Source of the DNA: Leishmania martiniquensis
Lineage: Eukaryota > Euglenozoa > Kinetoplastea > Trypanosomatida > Trypanosomatidae
Direction of reading: 5' to 3'
Length of the DNA: 64,000 bases
Assembly: GCF_017916325.1 (NCBI RefSeq)
Contig: NC_090167.1
Coordinates: 352,501-416,500, forward strand
Positions 19,501 to 30,093 of the stretch are shown here, in pieces; the first letter of the stretch is position 1; every line of letters starts with the position of its first letter. Below the pieces are notes generated by a model. That model worked only from the letters and a program-made list of their open reading frames with translations. It made no database searches and was not told the origin of the DNA. The position numbers and the translations under genes were made by a program.

Positions 19501-22196
19501 CGATGTCGGGTGGGAAGGGTGGCGGAAATCACGGCAAGACGACGGCGGGTGCGCGCAATGCACTACAAGGCGGCTCCGCAGCTTCTGGGGCAGCAAAGTC
19601 TGGTATGGCGCCATCGGCGCCAGGCTTCACTGCCGCTGATGGGAAGAAGCAGGGTGAGGTTCAGCCAGCGGTGGAGGCCAAGGATAGCGCTGTGTCCATG
19701 TCCATCTTGCGGTTCTCCTCGCTAGTGCTGGTGAACCTGGACCACCCTCGCGACTGCTGCGTTGGGACTGCTGGACGACTGGTGAAGCTGCAGCTGGAGC
19801 CAAACGAGAAAGGGTATCTAATCATGGCGTACACGAATGTGCCGTCGTTGCGGGGGCAGCGAATACATGGCCAGGACAAAAATACAAGCGATGGTGACGT
19901 GGGCTGGTTGCTGCCAGCGCCTTTGCCGGTCAGCACGTCTGCTGAGGAGGCGCTGCAGCCGCTAGCTAACTTATCCTCCACTTGTGCATCCGTGGCGTCA
20001 CCTCCTCTGTTTCCCGCGGGGTGTTGGAAGCTGATGCTCCGCTCGAATGTGGAGCTGCAGACCTACGATACCGTTGCGCACGACTTGAACAACGTGACGA
20101 TTGAGTCTGACCTCCCGCGTGGCGGCTCGTCGGTCTTGTTCCGCCGCATCTGCTCGATCGCTGAGGCGACACACGTCTCCATCGTGGCGGATCTGCGCGC
20201 TCCTGTACCCATGCCTTACACGGTGCGCATTGTGCGATTGCCAACACCAGCGGTATCAGTACCAACGTCCGCGACGCCGAGAGCTGTGCGGGCGGCGAAC
20301 GGCAACAGCACGCTACCTAGCGCGTTGGAGCCAGTCGCAGGGGATGCCGGAGGCGGTGGAAAGAGTGTGCCCTCGAATAGCTGCACGTTTCTCGTGTATG
20401 AGTCGCCCCCGACTCAATACCGTCTCTTTGTTGCCGATGTTCTTCTCAGCGCTGCAGTCGACGTGAGCGCCGCGAAGGGAGGCAAAGGCCCGGTCTCTTC
20501 GAATGTGGCGGGGGGCGGGACAACCATCTACGCTATCGAGGCGGCCATCTCCGAGGATGATGCCGCCACATGGAACGAAAGTTGCCGTCAGAGCCAAGAG
20601 GAGACGTTTCTTCAGTACCGCGAGGCGGCTGAACAGCAGGTTTTCCTCTTAAGAGAGCGCGAGCCAGCTGGGGCAGAGGGCAACCCTCTCCTCCTTCTGC
20701 CGCATAGGGGGGAAGCCTGGGAATTCCGCCGACAGCTTGCGACGGAGGTTACCGAGAAGACCACACCGCGCTCGGCGACAGCAGGCAGCTCCACAACGAC
20801 AAGCCAGAAGTGTTGCGGCTCCCTGCGGCCGCAGAGCACCCACTTGTCCACAGGGATCGATAGCATGAGTAGGGACCTTTTCCGCGGGCAATCCTCGTCA
20901 ACGCGGCCACATACAGGATGCGAGGTGACTACGCAACACGACCTCGACACCATGGACCCCAACTGGAACGTGCACATTAGCGCTTGCCTCAGCTTTTCCA
21001 GCTCCCGCGTTGAGGTGAAGGCGGAGACACCGGCACCAGACGCGGCGTTGGAGCTTCGCAAACACATGAAGGAGACGGTGTCTTGGTTGCAGGAATGGAG
21101 TGAGCAAGGCTCCCATGGTGGGGAGTTTACGACCGCCGCGGGTGTCATGAGCCCGTTGGCCGCCACCACCTCGTCGAGCGGGAAATCGAGTGCGCAGCGG
21201 GGCCAGCGTGATGCAGCCTCGGTGGCTGCCACCATGGAGGACGCGCTGCGGGCTGAGGCAGCTCGCCAGAGCCGATCCATGTACCTCAGCAACCCGCAGC
21301 GTATCATTTGTCCCTCTTTCAATCCAGTGGGTAACGCGGACGGGTCAGGAACTGTTGCGAACGCCCCAACGTCCTCCCACTCGCACAGAGGGAAGCACGA
21401 GGCCAACGGTAGTAGTAGCGGGCCCGGGGCTGCTCATCCAGCTGTGATCGGTGGCACCCAAGGAGCGCGCTACTATCGAAAAGAGCTTGCGCAGACAATC
21501 ACAGGGACGCTTGGCAGTGTGTTGGACGATGCCCAGTCGGCGCACTCGCCGCCGGCGCTCATGTACGATGAGCTGGCCACGCAGATTCGCTACGCGGCGC
21601 CGCTGCATCCCTCGCAGTACAGCATCGAGCTCCTGCCACTGAGGAGCTGGGAGGAGTGTCCGAGCGCTGCCAACCAAGGCAAGGATGGTGCCGGCGGTGC
21701 TGGTGCCTCTGCGGCAGCGGCGAACAGTCGGGGAAGGCGACCGAAGAATTCAGGCGCCACGCCTGTGACCCTCAGTGCACCAGCTCGAGCGCACAGCACG
21801 GGACCGGCGATGGCGAGCAACAACTCTACACGAGCCTTTGCGGACATGACGCCTAGCGCCTTGTCTTCCGCAGCGGTGGCTGCGGCATCCACGTTGTCAT
21901 GCCCACTGACAGCCGCCGAGCGCGAAAAGATGCTGGTGCACCTGCGCACACCGTTGACTCAGGCAACAGAGTGCTGGGACCTCGCTTCTGCCCAGGCACG
22001 CGTCGCGAAAAGCGAGAATCAGATGTTGCTGAAGAACAGCTTCAGCGCGTACTTTGAGGCTTTGGCCGAGCAGGAGGCAGCGAGCGGTGGCATGGTTGGT
22101 ACAGCTCCATCGAGCGGTGATCACCCGCTGCAAGGCGCCAAGGACGATAGGCTTGGGTCGTCACGGAAGGCGAGGAAGTCGTTCGCTTCGACTTAG
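16554..22196 (+). CDS. Calpain-like protein resembling androglobin
   Basis: A very large protein of 1,880 residues; 16554 is the first ATG of the frame. Residues 312-415 match the calpain protease core: EGWYLWELVYP, then GKYAVKLFIDGAYRKVLVDD and RKELWPCLIAKALLKALGS, with LSSAPELIVAALLG closing the subdomain. A 150-residue low-complexity insert follows, then RVAIGYGSGAQLYTIHAMKP (about 565-584), which sits where calpains carry the catalytic His. The Gln and Gly-x-Cys-Trp active-site segment is not visible, so proteolysis is unlikely. The next block (SCWLTLEEFMLLMETVIVW, about 670-690) and a beta-rich region near 860-960 follow the domain order of androglobin, a ciliary/sperm protein with a split calpain domain and an embedded globin. 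I cannot confirm the globin. A flagellar role is inference. Confidence 0.78.
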   Translation: MPSRASLGSSRTPLAVTSPTFVSSVSCPLPIWDDAQVAQENWGSSLTVPVPSGNGDGGKEAKPGLSGSKSLTGCRRGSAAEAHYEDEATHHIIEVFILSLRPPLQSDFEDREVGDAISSDEVAWRRPAEVFHPFRPIVHRNVTPFVDPYAKADALIPVDAKAEEARCQAQSSLGASITCSTASQRKGGGATRQSDTAAAAPQAFHQTYPEAVTVLDMFSQEEKELWCRCTPTESVRRYRALPTLMEPYDGVLVAGCAETPAQSCESRYSTGLRHKLKQAEQLAALKEKPPFLMRAFNSALLAVEQAQRYVPEGWYLWELVYPHAPGTCHPVYNPFGKYAVKLFIDGAYRKVLVDDYLPADVLGRPLLTTTSRKELWPCLIAKALLKALGSVSGVQALSSAPELIVAALLGNWVPQYLSPRHDTVSTTALLLLYQRQLTQLESVAEPIMKESTETSSALSGAEGIGAVAAKDANSGVRDLQGSSKAATQKRTPATGTTKSSAKRQQSSHASKGSDGAGEEAVPLEQLTATEYCEPVIDEPLPEQPIYVCGLRTPPEEALTSEAARRVAIGYGSGAQLYTIHAMKPFRNTVALLLHTTPRAGLSEGIFEKEKDADDVSALHEWSRCAVQGSLYRATSAMKSPCALEVSSTADATSAQVKAAPVTDMILMDSIRAASVTSCWLTLEEFMLLMETVIVWRKLVGRYSNAVCITGESLLQHHGYGSGAGGTGPTDSLQTAAAHKKSAAARRGEASLTAAGTVGIPTQPSNPLPPSSMWWKLTAERAVEAVVVVSCPATVEAARHETLAAKGLPATSPSPRSCQPVEVSDPLGSRRGSREAAEAHLERRVHFQHFQWGRAEPLNHIGSLTYTTGVLRSTVLYFRPGVHLIYVDAHHVQPLDRISILSDAVVEVQLDLSHDVSRNGFACLTDAGVYPAVESYDMERVWLKRVFTLTAPTCVTLQLSTVDATEDLVAQRQIHTAANRGSVAMSGGKGGGNHGKTTAGARNALQGGSAASGAAKSGMAPSAPGFTAADGKKQGEVQPAVEAKDSAVSMSILRFSSLVLVNLDHPRDCCVGTAGRLVKLQLEPNEKGYLIMAYTNVPSLRGQRIHGQDKNTSDGDVGWLLPAPLPVSTSAEEALQPLANLSSTCASVASPPLFPAGCWKLMLRSNVELQTYDTVAHDLNNVTIESDLPRGGSSVLFRRICSIAEATHVSIVADLRAPVPMPYTVRIVRLPTPAVSVPTSATPRAVRAANGNSTLPSALEPVAGDAGGGGKSVPSNSCTFLVYESPPTQYRLFVADVLLSAAVDVSAAKGGKGPVSSNVAGGGTTIYAIEAAISEDDAATWNESCRQSQEETFLQYREAAEQQVFLLREREPAGAEGNPLLLLPHRGEAWEFRRQLATEVTEKTTPRSATAGSSTTTSQKCCGSLRPQSTHLSTGIDSMSRDLFRGQSSSTRPHTGCEVTTQHDLDTMDPNWNVHISACLSFSSSRVEVKAETPAPDAALELRKHMKETVSWLQEWSEQGSHGGEFTTAAGVMSPLAATTSSSGKSSAQRGQRDAASVAATMEDALRAEAARQSRSMYLSNPQRIICPSFNPVGNADGSGTVANAPTSSHSHRGKHEANGSSSGPGAAHPAVIGGTQGARYYRKELAQTITGTLGSVLDDAQSAHSPPALMYDELATQIRYAAPLHPSQYSIELLPLRSWEECPSAANQGKDGAGGAGASAAAANSRGRRPKNSGATPVTLSAPARAHSTGPAMASNNSTRAFADMTPSALSSAAVAAASTLSCPLTAAEREKMLVHLRTPLTQATECWDLASAQARVAKSENQMLLKNSFSAYFEALAEQEAASGGMVGTAPSSGDHPLQGAKDDRLGSSRKARKSFAST

Positions 22197-24683
22197 GGCT
22201 TTCGTATTGGTTGCACAGAACTTGTCAGATACCCTAACCCTCCCTCCGTCGCGCTTCTGTGGAGGGACGGTCGAGAGGCGACTTGAATGGCGTCCTCACC
22301 CCCATCTCGTGACTTGTGGGAGTGTGGTGGGCGCAGGCCTTTCCGGTGACACCTGAGGTCGTCCATCGATTATTTGTTTGCTTCATGTCTTCCTTTCTTC
22401 TCATGTACACGAGCACCTTCCCCCCCCAAACACACACCAATACAGACAATGCCGAAGCCGGTGGGTGCGCGGCACTCAGTGCCGTTGCCGCCGCTGTTGG
22501 GCGTATCTGTTTTCGTGCGCGCAGGCACATCAGCGACACACCCCCAGCCTGCCTGCTAGCGCCTCCATATGGGCCCATTGATGCACTACGACGTCTTCTC
22601 TGAGGCTTTCAAGTGGCCGCGGACTGAAACGTCGAGGGCGCGGAGGAACTGAGCGATGGTGGTAGAGGTAAAGGCAGTGGGGGGCCCTTTTCGCACTTCA
22701 GCTGTGTTGCTGGCGACGCAGTTCGAAACTGCACCACGAAAAGCTCGAGTGAGACACCCAAGCATCCTTACGAAGTGGTGTCTCAGGACTCCGACTTCTT
22801 CATGTACAGGAAAGGATCGCCTGTCACCGTTTGTGCCCACCTTCCTCGTTTGTCTAGAGATAAAGCGACATCCTCCCAACCAACCAAGCGCAGCGCTTGG
22901 TTCATGCGAGTTCAGCACCAATGAACCGGTGCCAGATTTCGCACAGCAGCAAAAGAGACAGCAGACGAAGACGCCCTCGAGATCATGAGAGCTTTTCGGG
23001 TGAACTTGATGGGCCCTCGCAGAGAGCCACTTCCCCTTATAATGATGGGCTGGCTTGCTTTCTTGGAGCTAATCCTCTCTTCATCTCCCTTCCGCTCCCT
23101 CCCTCTTGTTTCGCATCGCGTGCACGCTCTGGCATCATCAAAATCTCACTCTGCATGTGTGCGCCTGCACCGACACAATCTGTCGCTTCTTTGTTGCGCC
23201 GTCCCCCCCCCGCCCTCACCCACTCGCGCCTCATAGCCGCCACCACCACCACCACCAGCACACACACACACACTACATCCGTGCACAGACGCCCACTTAC
23301 GTGTGCGTGGATCTGCAGACTTTGCACATCAAAAAAAAACGATAGCTTTCATATTTCTCTATTTGGTTGCTTCCTTTTTGTGTTTATCTCTTTATCACAA
23401 ACAGACGCCTGTGCGCGTGCGCTAACTCCACTTCCCCTCTCATCACCAGCTCCTCTTTGGATTCATCGCCCTTTCTTCTAGAGTGCATCTCGTTCCGCCC
23501 CCCCTGCCTGCCTCTCTTCATCTTGTCCTGTTGACATTTCCTTTCTCTTTTCTTGCCCGCCTACGCCGAAGCTGTCCCTCACACTCCCCTCCTGACCTCT
23601 CTTTCGCTGTGTCTCCCTGTGCTTGTGGGCGCGCACCCTTTTGGTCACCATCCCCCCTCTTCTGCCCACCTTCCCCGTCCCTCTCTCCACGCCTTCCTTG
23701 TGCTTTCATTTTTCCACTTCCGGTTTCGCCCCCTCCCTCTCTCCCCGCTCTCTCCCCTCGCCTAATCCCTCTTTCGAAGCTCTCCTAGGTGCCTGCGCTA
23801 GTGCGCCCTTTCCTCCTCGTGCGCCCTTTGTTTTCTTCCCTTTCGCGGTGCCGGCCCATCCCAAATCGTGCGTGCTTGTCACATCGACGACTCTGAACGT
23901 GCCAAAGGGAAGCGGGGCGGAAGATAGAAACGAACAAACACACACACACAAAATAAAAAGGGGGGAAGACACCGTCTGTTTATTCCCGTCTTTGAATCTT
24001 TCATTTTCTCTCTTTTCCATTTTCCCCATTTTTGTTGCCGATTTGTGTTCTCTGTGGTCGGTTCGCTTCCTCCCGGATCAGTTAGCTCTTCCTTGAATTG
24101 CTTGCATTTTAGCCGCCCATCTCTTCTTTATTCCTTCCCTTCGCGCGCTACGGTTGCGCTTGAGTGTCTCTGTGCGTGTGCTTGCCGCTTCGCGTTTTTC
24201 CCGCTCGTCCCTATACTTCAGGGTGGCCCGGCTGACTCGTTTACACTCTCTCGCTGTTTTTGCCCTTCACTCCGTTTCTGTGCCCCTCGAAGCCTCTCCC
24301 CTTTCCTTTCGTTTACTGTCCTCTCTCGTCGGCATCATCATCAATTGTTTCGACCTGCGTTGCCCGACGGCATTCTTAACCCTCATCATTTCCTAATCAC
24401 TTTCCCTCTGCTTCACAGAACTCATTTTTCGTGGTCCTGGGAGAGGCGCTCCGCACGACTGGTGTGCCCGTGTGTGCATCCAACGCCATCCATTAGCGAT
24501 CGGGAGCACGCTTGCATAGCCGCTCCAGGGTAGGGAAAGCAGAGAGGCCATCACGAGACGACAATTGTAGATGCGACTCCAACGAAAAAGGAGCGCCAAA
24601 TCTTAGAAGCGAAGCGAAGCGCAGCTGCGCGCTTTTCCTCGAGTTTTGGGCGTCCGCGTATCGCAGTGCTTGCTGCACGGAGC

Positions 24684-24715
24684 CACACACACACCCACTC
24701 ACACACACACACACG
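24684..24715. repeat. CA microsatellite cluster
   Basis: Two CA runs separated by a short interruption. Similar CA runs occur at 7182-7200, 14136-14158, 23262-23275, 23938-23950, 44933-44948, 45147-45163 and 57045-57061, all in spacers. GT runs occur at 13854-13868, 34557-34571, 52775-52790 and 52901-52918. Confidence 0.8.
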
Positions 24716-26180
24716 CAGAAAAGAAGACTAAACAACACTGGTATGAGAAGGGGGTATCTCTTCCCCGCCTCTGTGTGCACTGATCCAAACGAAGGAACAC
24801 AGAAACACGTATTGGTGCTCGTGCTATCGTCGGTTACCTCCTTTTCTTTTTCGACCTTTTACCTCGCGAGCCCACGTTTCTGCGGGTAGTGTACGTAGCG
24901 CTGCACCTCACAAGCAGCACGTGTACGTTGTAATATATATATATGTCTTCCCTTGAAACTGCCTCTTCCTGATTCCTCCTTCGTTTTCGAATCCCGCTGG
25001 CATCAGCGCCTTCGCGGACTCTCGACGCTCTCCTGTCTCTTGTCCACGCCCACGTCTCTCCCTCGCTGGTTTTTGTCGGTTCCCTTTTCGTCTTTGCTCT
25101 TTGTTTTTCTGTTGTTTTGCATTGGTATCAGTCGAGTGTGTGAGCGCGCTTTTTTCTCTCGGTGGACGCACTCACCTGAGCTGTCTTCTTTTTTTTTTTT
25201 GCCCTTCTCTCCATCACATACCCTTCTTCTCGTCTTTTTTTCATATATATATTATAGTTGTCGTTTGGCTTGGTTTCTTCATATATCTAGTGCACGTGCG
25301 TGCGTGTGGGTGCTTCTTCTCTTTGTGCATGGAGGGCCTCATCAGGCATATATTTTGAACAGAGAGAACAGCAAAGAGAAACGAGAAGGACAGAATCGGC
25401 TGGCTGATTAGTCAGATCTGAAGGTAAGAGCGAATAAGCGAGACGGAAGGGGATCGTACATCCGTAAAGGTCGAAGAGAAGGCGCGACAGCACAGAAAGA
25501 CGCTGAAGCTGTCATCCACTGCCGCCTCCCCTCCCCTCCCCTCCTTACCCCCTCCCACACGCACATATACCGAAAAAAGGGGAAAGATACATTGTCTACG
25601 AGAAGAAGGAGTTGGCAACGTACGCTCTCATCAGCTTCCGTGTGAGGTAAGACTTGTCGCCTTCAACAAGTGCAAACGAGTGCTTGTGTTGTCGTTGCTT
25701 TTAATTCCGCGGAAAATAAGCGAAAAGACGGGAGTAGGAGGCATTGCACCAATCGAAAGGAAGGAAAGGGTCTTCATCTCGCTATCCCCCTCTCTGTCTG
25801 TCTATATATATGTACCTCTTTTTCGGCGAAGGCACCCCTTTTCGCACGTGACTTTCTTCAACGTCGTTACGCGCTCTGTATTTTCGTTCCTCCTCGAAAA
25901 AAAACTTGAAAAAAAGAGAGCGCATTTCTCCCTGCTCGTACGAACAAATCTCAAGGTTCTTCACGGAAGGTGCTCGCCGCTTCTGGCACTTTCACAGCCT
26001 TTATCGCTTCTTCTTTTCGTCTTTATCAGTCGCGCACTCGTTCATTCGTCCCTTCACACGTTTTCCTGCCTGTCTCCTTTTATCATTTTCACCGTCTGCC
26101 TGGTGTCGCGTCATTAGCCTTCTCAACACCTTCGTTTCCTTCCTCGTTGAGTGCGTGAGTGCCGTTTCCCTTCAAAGGAA

Positions 26181-26199
26181 ATATATATATATATATATA
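26181..26199. repeat. TA microsatellite (longest of a regional set)
   Basis: Nineteen bases of alternating A and T. Further TA runs lie at 24933-24944, 25243-25251, 25803-25811, 30830-30841, 31412-31425, 32811-32824, 34801-34811 and 41424-41437. Apart from short runs such as 7730-7737, they are confined to 24.9-41.5 kb, the sequence flanking the RRM gene. Confidence 0.85.
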
Positions 26200-27472
26200 A
26201 AGGAAAAAAGGGCATCGAATAGCGCACATAACTTCTCTGTGCCTGTTTCCTTCTTGCCTTTCCCCCAAGGCCTTTTTGTTGTTCCTCGTCGCCTCCCCTC
26301 TTCCTCCCCTCTTCAGTTTTCTATTTTGGCACGTTTGCGCTCTCTTTCTCTTTGTGTCTTGCTGTTAACGAGTTTAAATTGGTGCTTTCTGTGCTCTCTT
26401 CCTTCTCTCCCTCCCCCCTCGCGTGTGGAAGCGTTTGCTTTTCTTCCGATTGTGTTTTTCGTTTCCTCCCGGCCTTTTCGGAGGTTTGCGTTGCCTTTGC
26501 ACTTGACTTATTGTCGTCCCCCTCTCTGTCTCTCTGCCTCCTTCTCCTTTTTATTTCTCTCTCGTTCAGCCTTGCTCTATGTCGGTGTACCGTCACCGTT
26601 GCGTCCTTTCCCCTCCTTATTGCTGAACCCGTCGCTGCATTTGCTGTGCGTTGGGAACGTTTTCTTTTGCTTGCGTCCCTCGTCCTTCTCCGTCTCTCTT
26701 TCTAACGCTCCCTCTCCCTCTCCCCCTCACCCACCCACCCACTTGCCACCTCGAGATCACGCATTTCCCCATTCCCCTCCCACACTCGTCAACGCTACTC
26801 CCCATTAGCTGTACTTTCTTTCGGGTCTTTTTCTCGTTCTCTCGTGTCTTTTTTGTCATAACTCTGTTCGCAGCCTCGCGCGTTCGGGACTTTTTTTTTA
26901 GTCGTACGTCACTATCAGGCCTGCGCTCCTGCAACCATTTGTTTTACTTGCCTTGTGGAAAGCCAACAGGAGGCAATCTGCCGCACACGAATCGTGTGTC
27001 CTCTAGCGCCGTCTTTCCCGCCTGTGGGGCGAAGAGAGTCGAAAGCTGAGAAACCACACAGCTCAACGACAAGCGTTACCTAGCGCACGCAAAGGTGATA
27101 TCCCTCGCTTTCCCTTTATTATCTGTCACCTAACCCCCTTCTACTACGATACCGAAGTAGTTGAACGTGGCCGGTCCTCGCAAGGCCTTTTTTTAATTAT
27201 TATTATCCAAAGCGACTTTCAGTGTTCTTTCTTGCCGCGAACCTTCCACACACTAATTTTTTCTGTTGTCGTTGCCCCTCCCGTAGAAGTTTTGCCACCG
27301 CGTGGATTTGGCTCGGCATCTTTCATCTATTGTTGTGCTTTCCCGACGAAAGGTCTGCCGTCTGTTTTTCTTTTGTGTGTGTTTTTTGTCGTCTATAATT
27401 GTGCCTCTCAGTGCTTTTCCGATCAAGGGTGCTCATTGCAGTTGCACATATCTGACAATAATCTCTGTGGGT

Positions 27473-27559
27473 GTTTCTTTTCTCGCTCTTCCTCTTTCCC
27501 GATCTTCCTCCTGCTGCTGTGGAAATCTGGACAACGTCAATTCGCTGCTGGCACACAAG
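27473..27559 (+). promoter_or_regulatory. Predicted trans-splice acceptor, RRM gene
   Basis: A strong pyrimidine tract (27473-27518) is followed by AG-free sequence until aag at 27557-27559, giving a leader of about 135 bases. Alternative acceptors include AG at 27410-27411 after another T-rich tract. Confidence 0.4.
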
Positions 27560-27694
27560 GACCCCAGTCTGCACACCGGGACGCACGCTGCGTCACGAGA
27601 GGAAAGAAGCGGCAGCACACACGCACAGACGAGACGGCAAACGTCCGAAATAACGGCCTTCATCAAGCTTGCACAAATCACTGCCGTGAGCGTC

Positions 27695-29356
27695 ATGGAG
27701 GACCTTTCCGATGATGACCTTCGCACCGGCGCCCTTAACGACCCTGGCTTTTTTCTGGACATTGAGGACTATGAGGACGTGGCAGTTTCGACTGGGCTGG
27801 CAACCCCTGCGGCCGTATTCGAGTGCCAGCGGCAGCCGCTGCAACGGAGCGCGCCGTCAACCACCTCGGGCGAGCAGGGCACCGGTGTGCCGAAGCTGGA
27901 CGTTGCGGCCCTCAGAAAGTGTCCTCTCGAGCCGAACCAGAACCCAATTAACGGACTCATAGCACAGGGTACGTCGAACTCGCCAACCTGCCTCTCGCGC
28001 GATCATGGCCAAGAGCGCACGACCAGCAACGTTTATATGATGGGAACGGCGCCCTCGTCGAGCCAGGCATCGTCCCCGCAGAATACGTCGCAGACGTTCT
28101 CGCCCTTTAATGTGTATGCCAGCATCGCTAATCCGCCGCTTTGTGCGCGCGCGCTGTCGTTTCGCGACTTTTTGAACAAAAAATGGGTACCGTCGCACAT
28201 CGAGAATGAGGAGTCTACTGGTATCTTTGTCGGCCAGCTGCCCAGCAGCTACGCGGAAGAGGACATCGAGGCCCTACTAAAGGCGATCGGACATGAGCGG
28301 GGCAAGATTGTGCAAGTGCGCGACGTCAAGTGCCACAACCGAGATCGTACATGCGCATTCATTATGATCAATGCAAGCGCCCTTACGGCGATCCTGGACT
28401 TCACCAAGCGGGTGTTGTGCGATATCAACTGCGTGTGGATCGTCGAGCACAGTCAGGCTGCGCAGCTGCCCCCGTTTATTCAGCAGATGCCTCGCGAGCA
28501 GCTGCGCGGAGTGCCCAAGGCCGCACTCGTGCTCAAAAAGCTCACGCCGCAGTCGAAGTCGCGGCACTCGAACCACAAATCCAACGTTGTCACGAGCCCG
28601 AACGCTGGATGTGCCGCGGTGCAAAGCGGATTGCTGAGTTCGATGCAATCCACTATGGTGAGCGCGCTCTCCCAACCAGTTTACTTGCAGCAACAAGGGG
28701 CCGCCGTGTCTACCACGACCGCAGCCGGCTACGTAGATGTGCCGACGCTTCAGACGACGTCTCCTTACGCCGCCTCGAGCTATATTCAGGCGACCAGCGT
28801 GAACGGTATGCCGCAGTTCTTGGGTACCAGCACGTTTCAACCTGGCGCGCCGACGGGCGCGTTCTTCTCCCCCGGCCGGATTACCCACTGCCCAAGCTCC
28901 GTCTACGCGATGCCAATCAGCAACGGGGGCATCGCCAACATCGAGGTCGCGAATCAAATGATGCTTACGGCATCGCGCTCCTTTGCAGAGCTTCAAAGCC
29001 ATCAGCTTAACATCACCCCGTCGTCTCCATCCATGAAGGAGCCCAGCGCAGCACAACCGAAGCCGACCACGGTTACGCTACAGCCAGCCCTCCAGTCGGA
29101 GCACTGCAGTTGCGGGCAGATGCTTCTTCTTTCACAGTACCCGGAGCAGGGTACGTGCGCCAAGTGCCAGAGCATCATCTCGCCGAATGATATCGCCTAC
29201 TGGTGCGCGTCAGGTCACATTGCCGTATGCGCAAACTGCGCCATAAAGTCAAGCAAAGTCCCAGGCGGACAGGAGACAGCAGGAGGGCACCGTCTGTCTG
29301 CGGGCTCGAAGTCGAAACGTCGAGGCGCACATCTCACGAGCCACTCTATCAACTGA
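27695..29356 (+). CDS. RNA-binding protein: one RRM plus C-terminal zinc-binding module
   Basis: A 553-residue protein beginning at the only plausible ATG (MEDLSDDDLRTGALND); the frame stays open upstream but has no ATG. Residues 174-255 form an RRM: GIFVGQLPSSYAEEDIEALL is RNP2 with the first helix, and CAFIMINAS is a slightly degenerate RNP1. The middle is low-complexity, rich in Gln, Ser and Thr. Residues 469-520 hold spaced Cys/His pairs (HCSCGQMLL, CAKCQSII, YWCASGHIAVCANCAIK), suggesting two zinc ions in a RING- or B-box-like fold. The protein probably binds mRNA and controls its stability or translation in the cytoplasm. It is unusual in being isolated by very long non-coding flanks, a trait known for some regulated trypanosomatid RNA-binding protein mRNAs such as RBP10 of T. 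brucei. I cannot name the orthologue. Confidence 0.9.
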   Translation: MEDLSDDDLRTGALNDPGFFLDIEDYEDVAVSTGLATPAAVFECQRQPLQRSAPSTTSGEQGTGVPKLDVAALRKCPLEPNQNPINGLIAQGTSNSPTCLSRDHGQERTTSNVYMMGTAPSSSQASSPQNTSQTFSPFNVYASIANPPLCARALSFRDFLNKKWVPSHIENEESTGIFVGQLPSSYAEEDIEALLKAIGHERGKIVQVRDVKCHNRDRTCAFIMINASALTAILDFTKRVLCDINCVWIVEHSQAAQLPPFIQQMPREQLRGVPKAALVLKKLTPQSKSRHSNHKSNVVTSPNAGCAAVQSGLLSSMQSTMVSALSQPVYLQQQGAAVSTTTAAGYVDVPTLQTTSPYAASSYIQATSVNGMPQFLGTSTFQPGAPTGAFFSPGRITHCPSSVYAMPISNGGIANIEVANQMMLTASRSFAELQSHQLNITPSSPSMKEPSAAQPKPTTVTLQPALQSEHCSCGQMLLLSQYPEQGTCAKCQSIISPNDIAYWCASGHIAVCANCAIKSSKVPGGQETAGGHRLSAGSKSKRRGAHLTSHSIN

Positions 29357-30093
29357 GTCGCCCGCCGCGCTTTTGAGTCCCCCCTCCCCAAAGGCAAGTC
29401 TCTACTGAAGTGGAGGACGGCGGGGCGGGCGAGACGGTGCTTTTTCTCCTTTCATGCTGGTCCATACGTGCCACAGTACATGCGCTCTCTTAAGAGGGGG
29501 TCTGTGTCACTGTCCTTCGCCCCTCTCCCCTCCCCTCCCCTCCCCTCCCCCTCTCTCGGTCACCCATTCTCTCGTCTTGTGGAATTCAGTCACGTGCCTG
29601 TCTCACGTTGATGTGATGCCGTGCTGCTTTCCTCCCTTCTTCCTCAGCCGAATATGCAGCGGGGAATCTTTCTCTTTCCGCATCCCTTGCACCTTGGACG
29701 CGGTCCGCTACACTACCGTGTATGCAGAGGTGCTATAGAGCGGGAACGACGCTTTTTCTCTCTTGTTCATCCTCGCTGTCCTTGTCCTTCGGCTGCCCTG
29801 TTCTCTGTCCCCTCGCCGCCTTCCCATCCCCACTCCCCTCCCCCCGCATTCACGTCCGCTAGGTGTATACCTCAAACATTAGGTGCCCTTCACCTTCTTC
29901 TTTTCGTTTCTAAATACGCTAACAGGGTCCCTTTTTTGAGCGCTTCGAGGTTGAGCGCCTTCGTCGGCGCATAGACCACCCCCACTGCTCGGACCCGTTG
30001 TGCTTCCGAATGCCACCGCTCCTGCGCCAAACGATTCGGGGCAGACATGCGCGCTACGTGCTGTACACCATCTGTTCGTACGTTTCTCGGCGC
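29357..30093 (+). other. 3' UTR start and spacer before repeat B copy 1
   Basis: C/T-rich sequence including the pentanucleotide tract at 29525-29550. From about 29,936 to 30,093 the composition shifts and one frame reads as a protein fragment (RLRRRIDHPHCSDPLC, then RHARYVLYTICSYVSRR) with an upstream in-frame stop. This may be a relic of a gene or of a longer version of the adjoining repeat. Confidence 0.4.
29525..29550. repeat. CCCCT pentanucleotide tandem repeat
   Basis: About five tandem units of tcccc. A similar shorter tract lies at 25526-25543. Both are inside the flanks of the RRM gene. Confidence 0.8.

Larger units (their letters stand above)
22197..27694 (+). other. 5.5 kb pyrimidine-rich spacer before the RRM gene
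   Basis: Largely C/T-rich on the + strand, with CA runs near 23262-23275, 23938-23950 and 24684-24715, TA runs at 24933-24944, 25243-25251, 25803-25811 and 26181-26199, and a purine-rich island at about 25,360-25,500. Long + frames here are rich in Ser, Leu, Phe, Pro and Arg and reflect lack of A, not genes. A 110-residue ATG frame at 22656-22988 is the only stretch with balanced composition; I rate it weak. The region must hold the 3' UTR of the calpain-like gene and possibly a long leader or unannotated transcripts. Confidence 0.5.

Noticed and set aside
22716..22732. gcagttcgaaactgc, resembling a tRNA T-arm (B box)
   Set aside because: No A box, acceptor stem or anticodon arm can be placed around it on either strand; it is just a six-base-pair hairpin.
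23623..26808. Several + frames of 130-300 codons in the spacer before the RRM gene
   Set aside because: Pure low-complexity translations of C/T tracts (Ser/Leu/Pro/Phe); no ATG context, no family, no codon structure.
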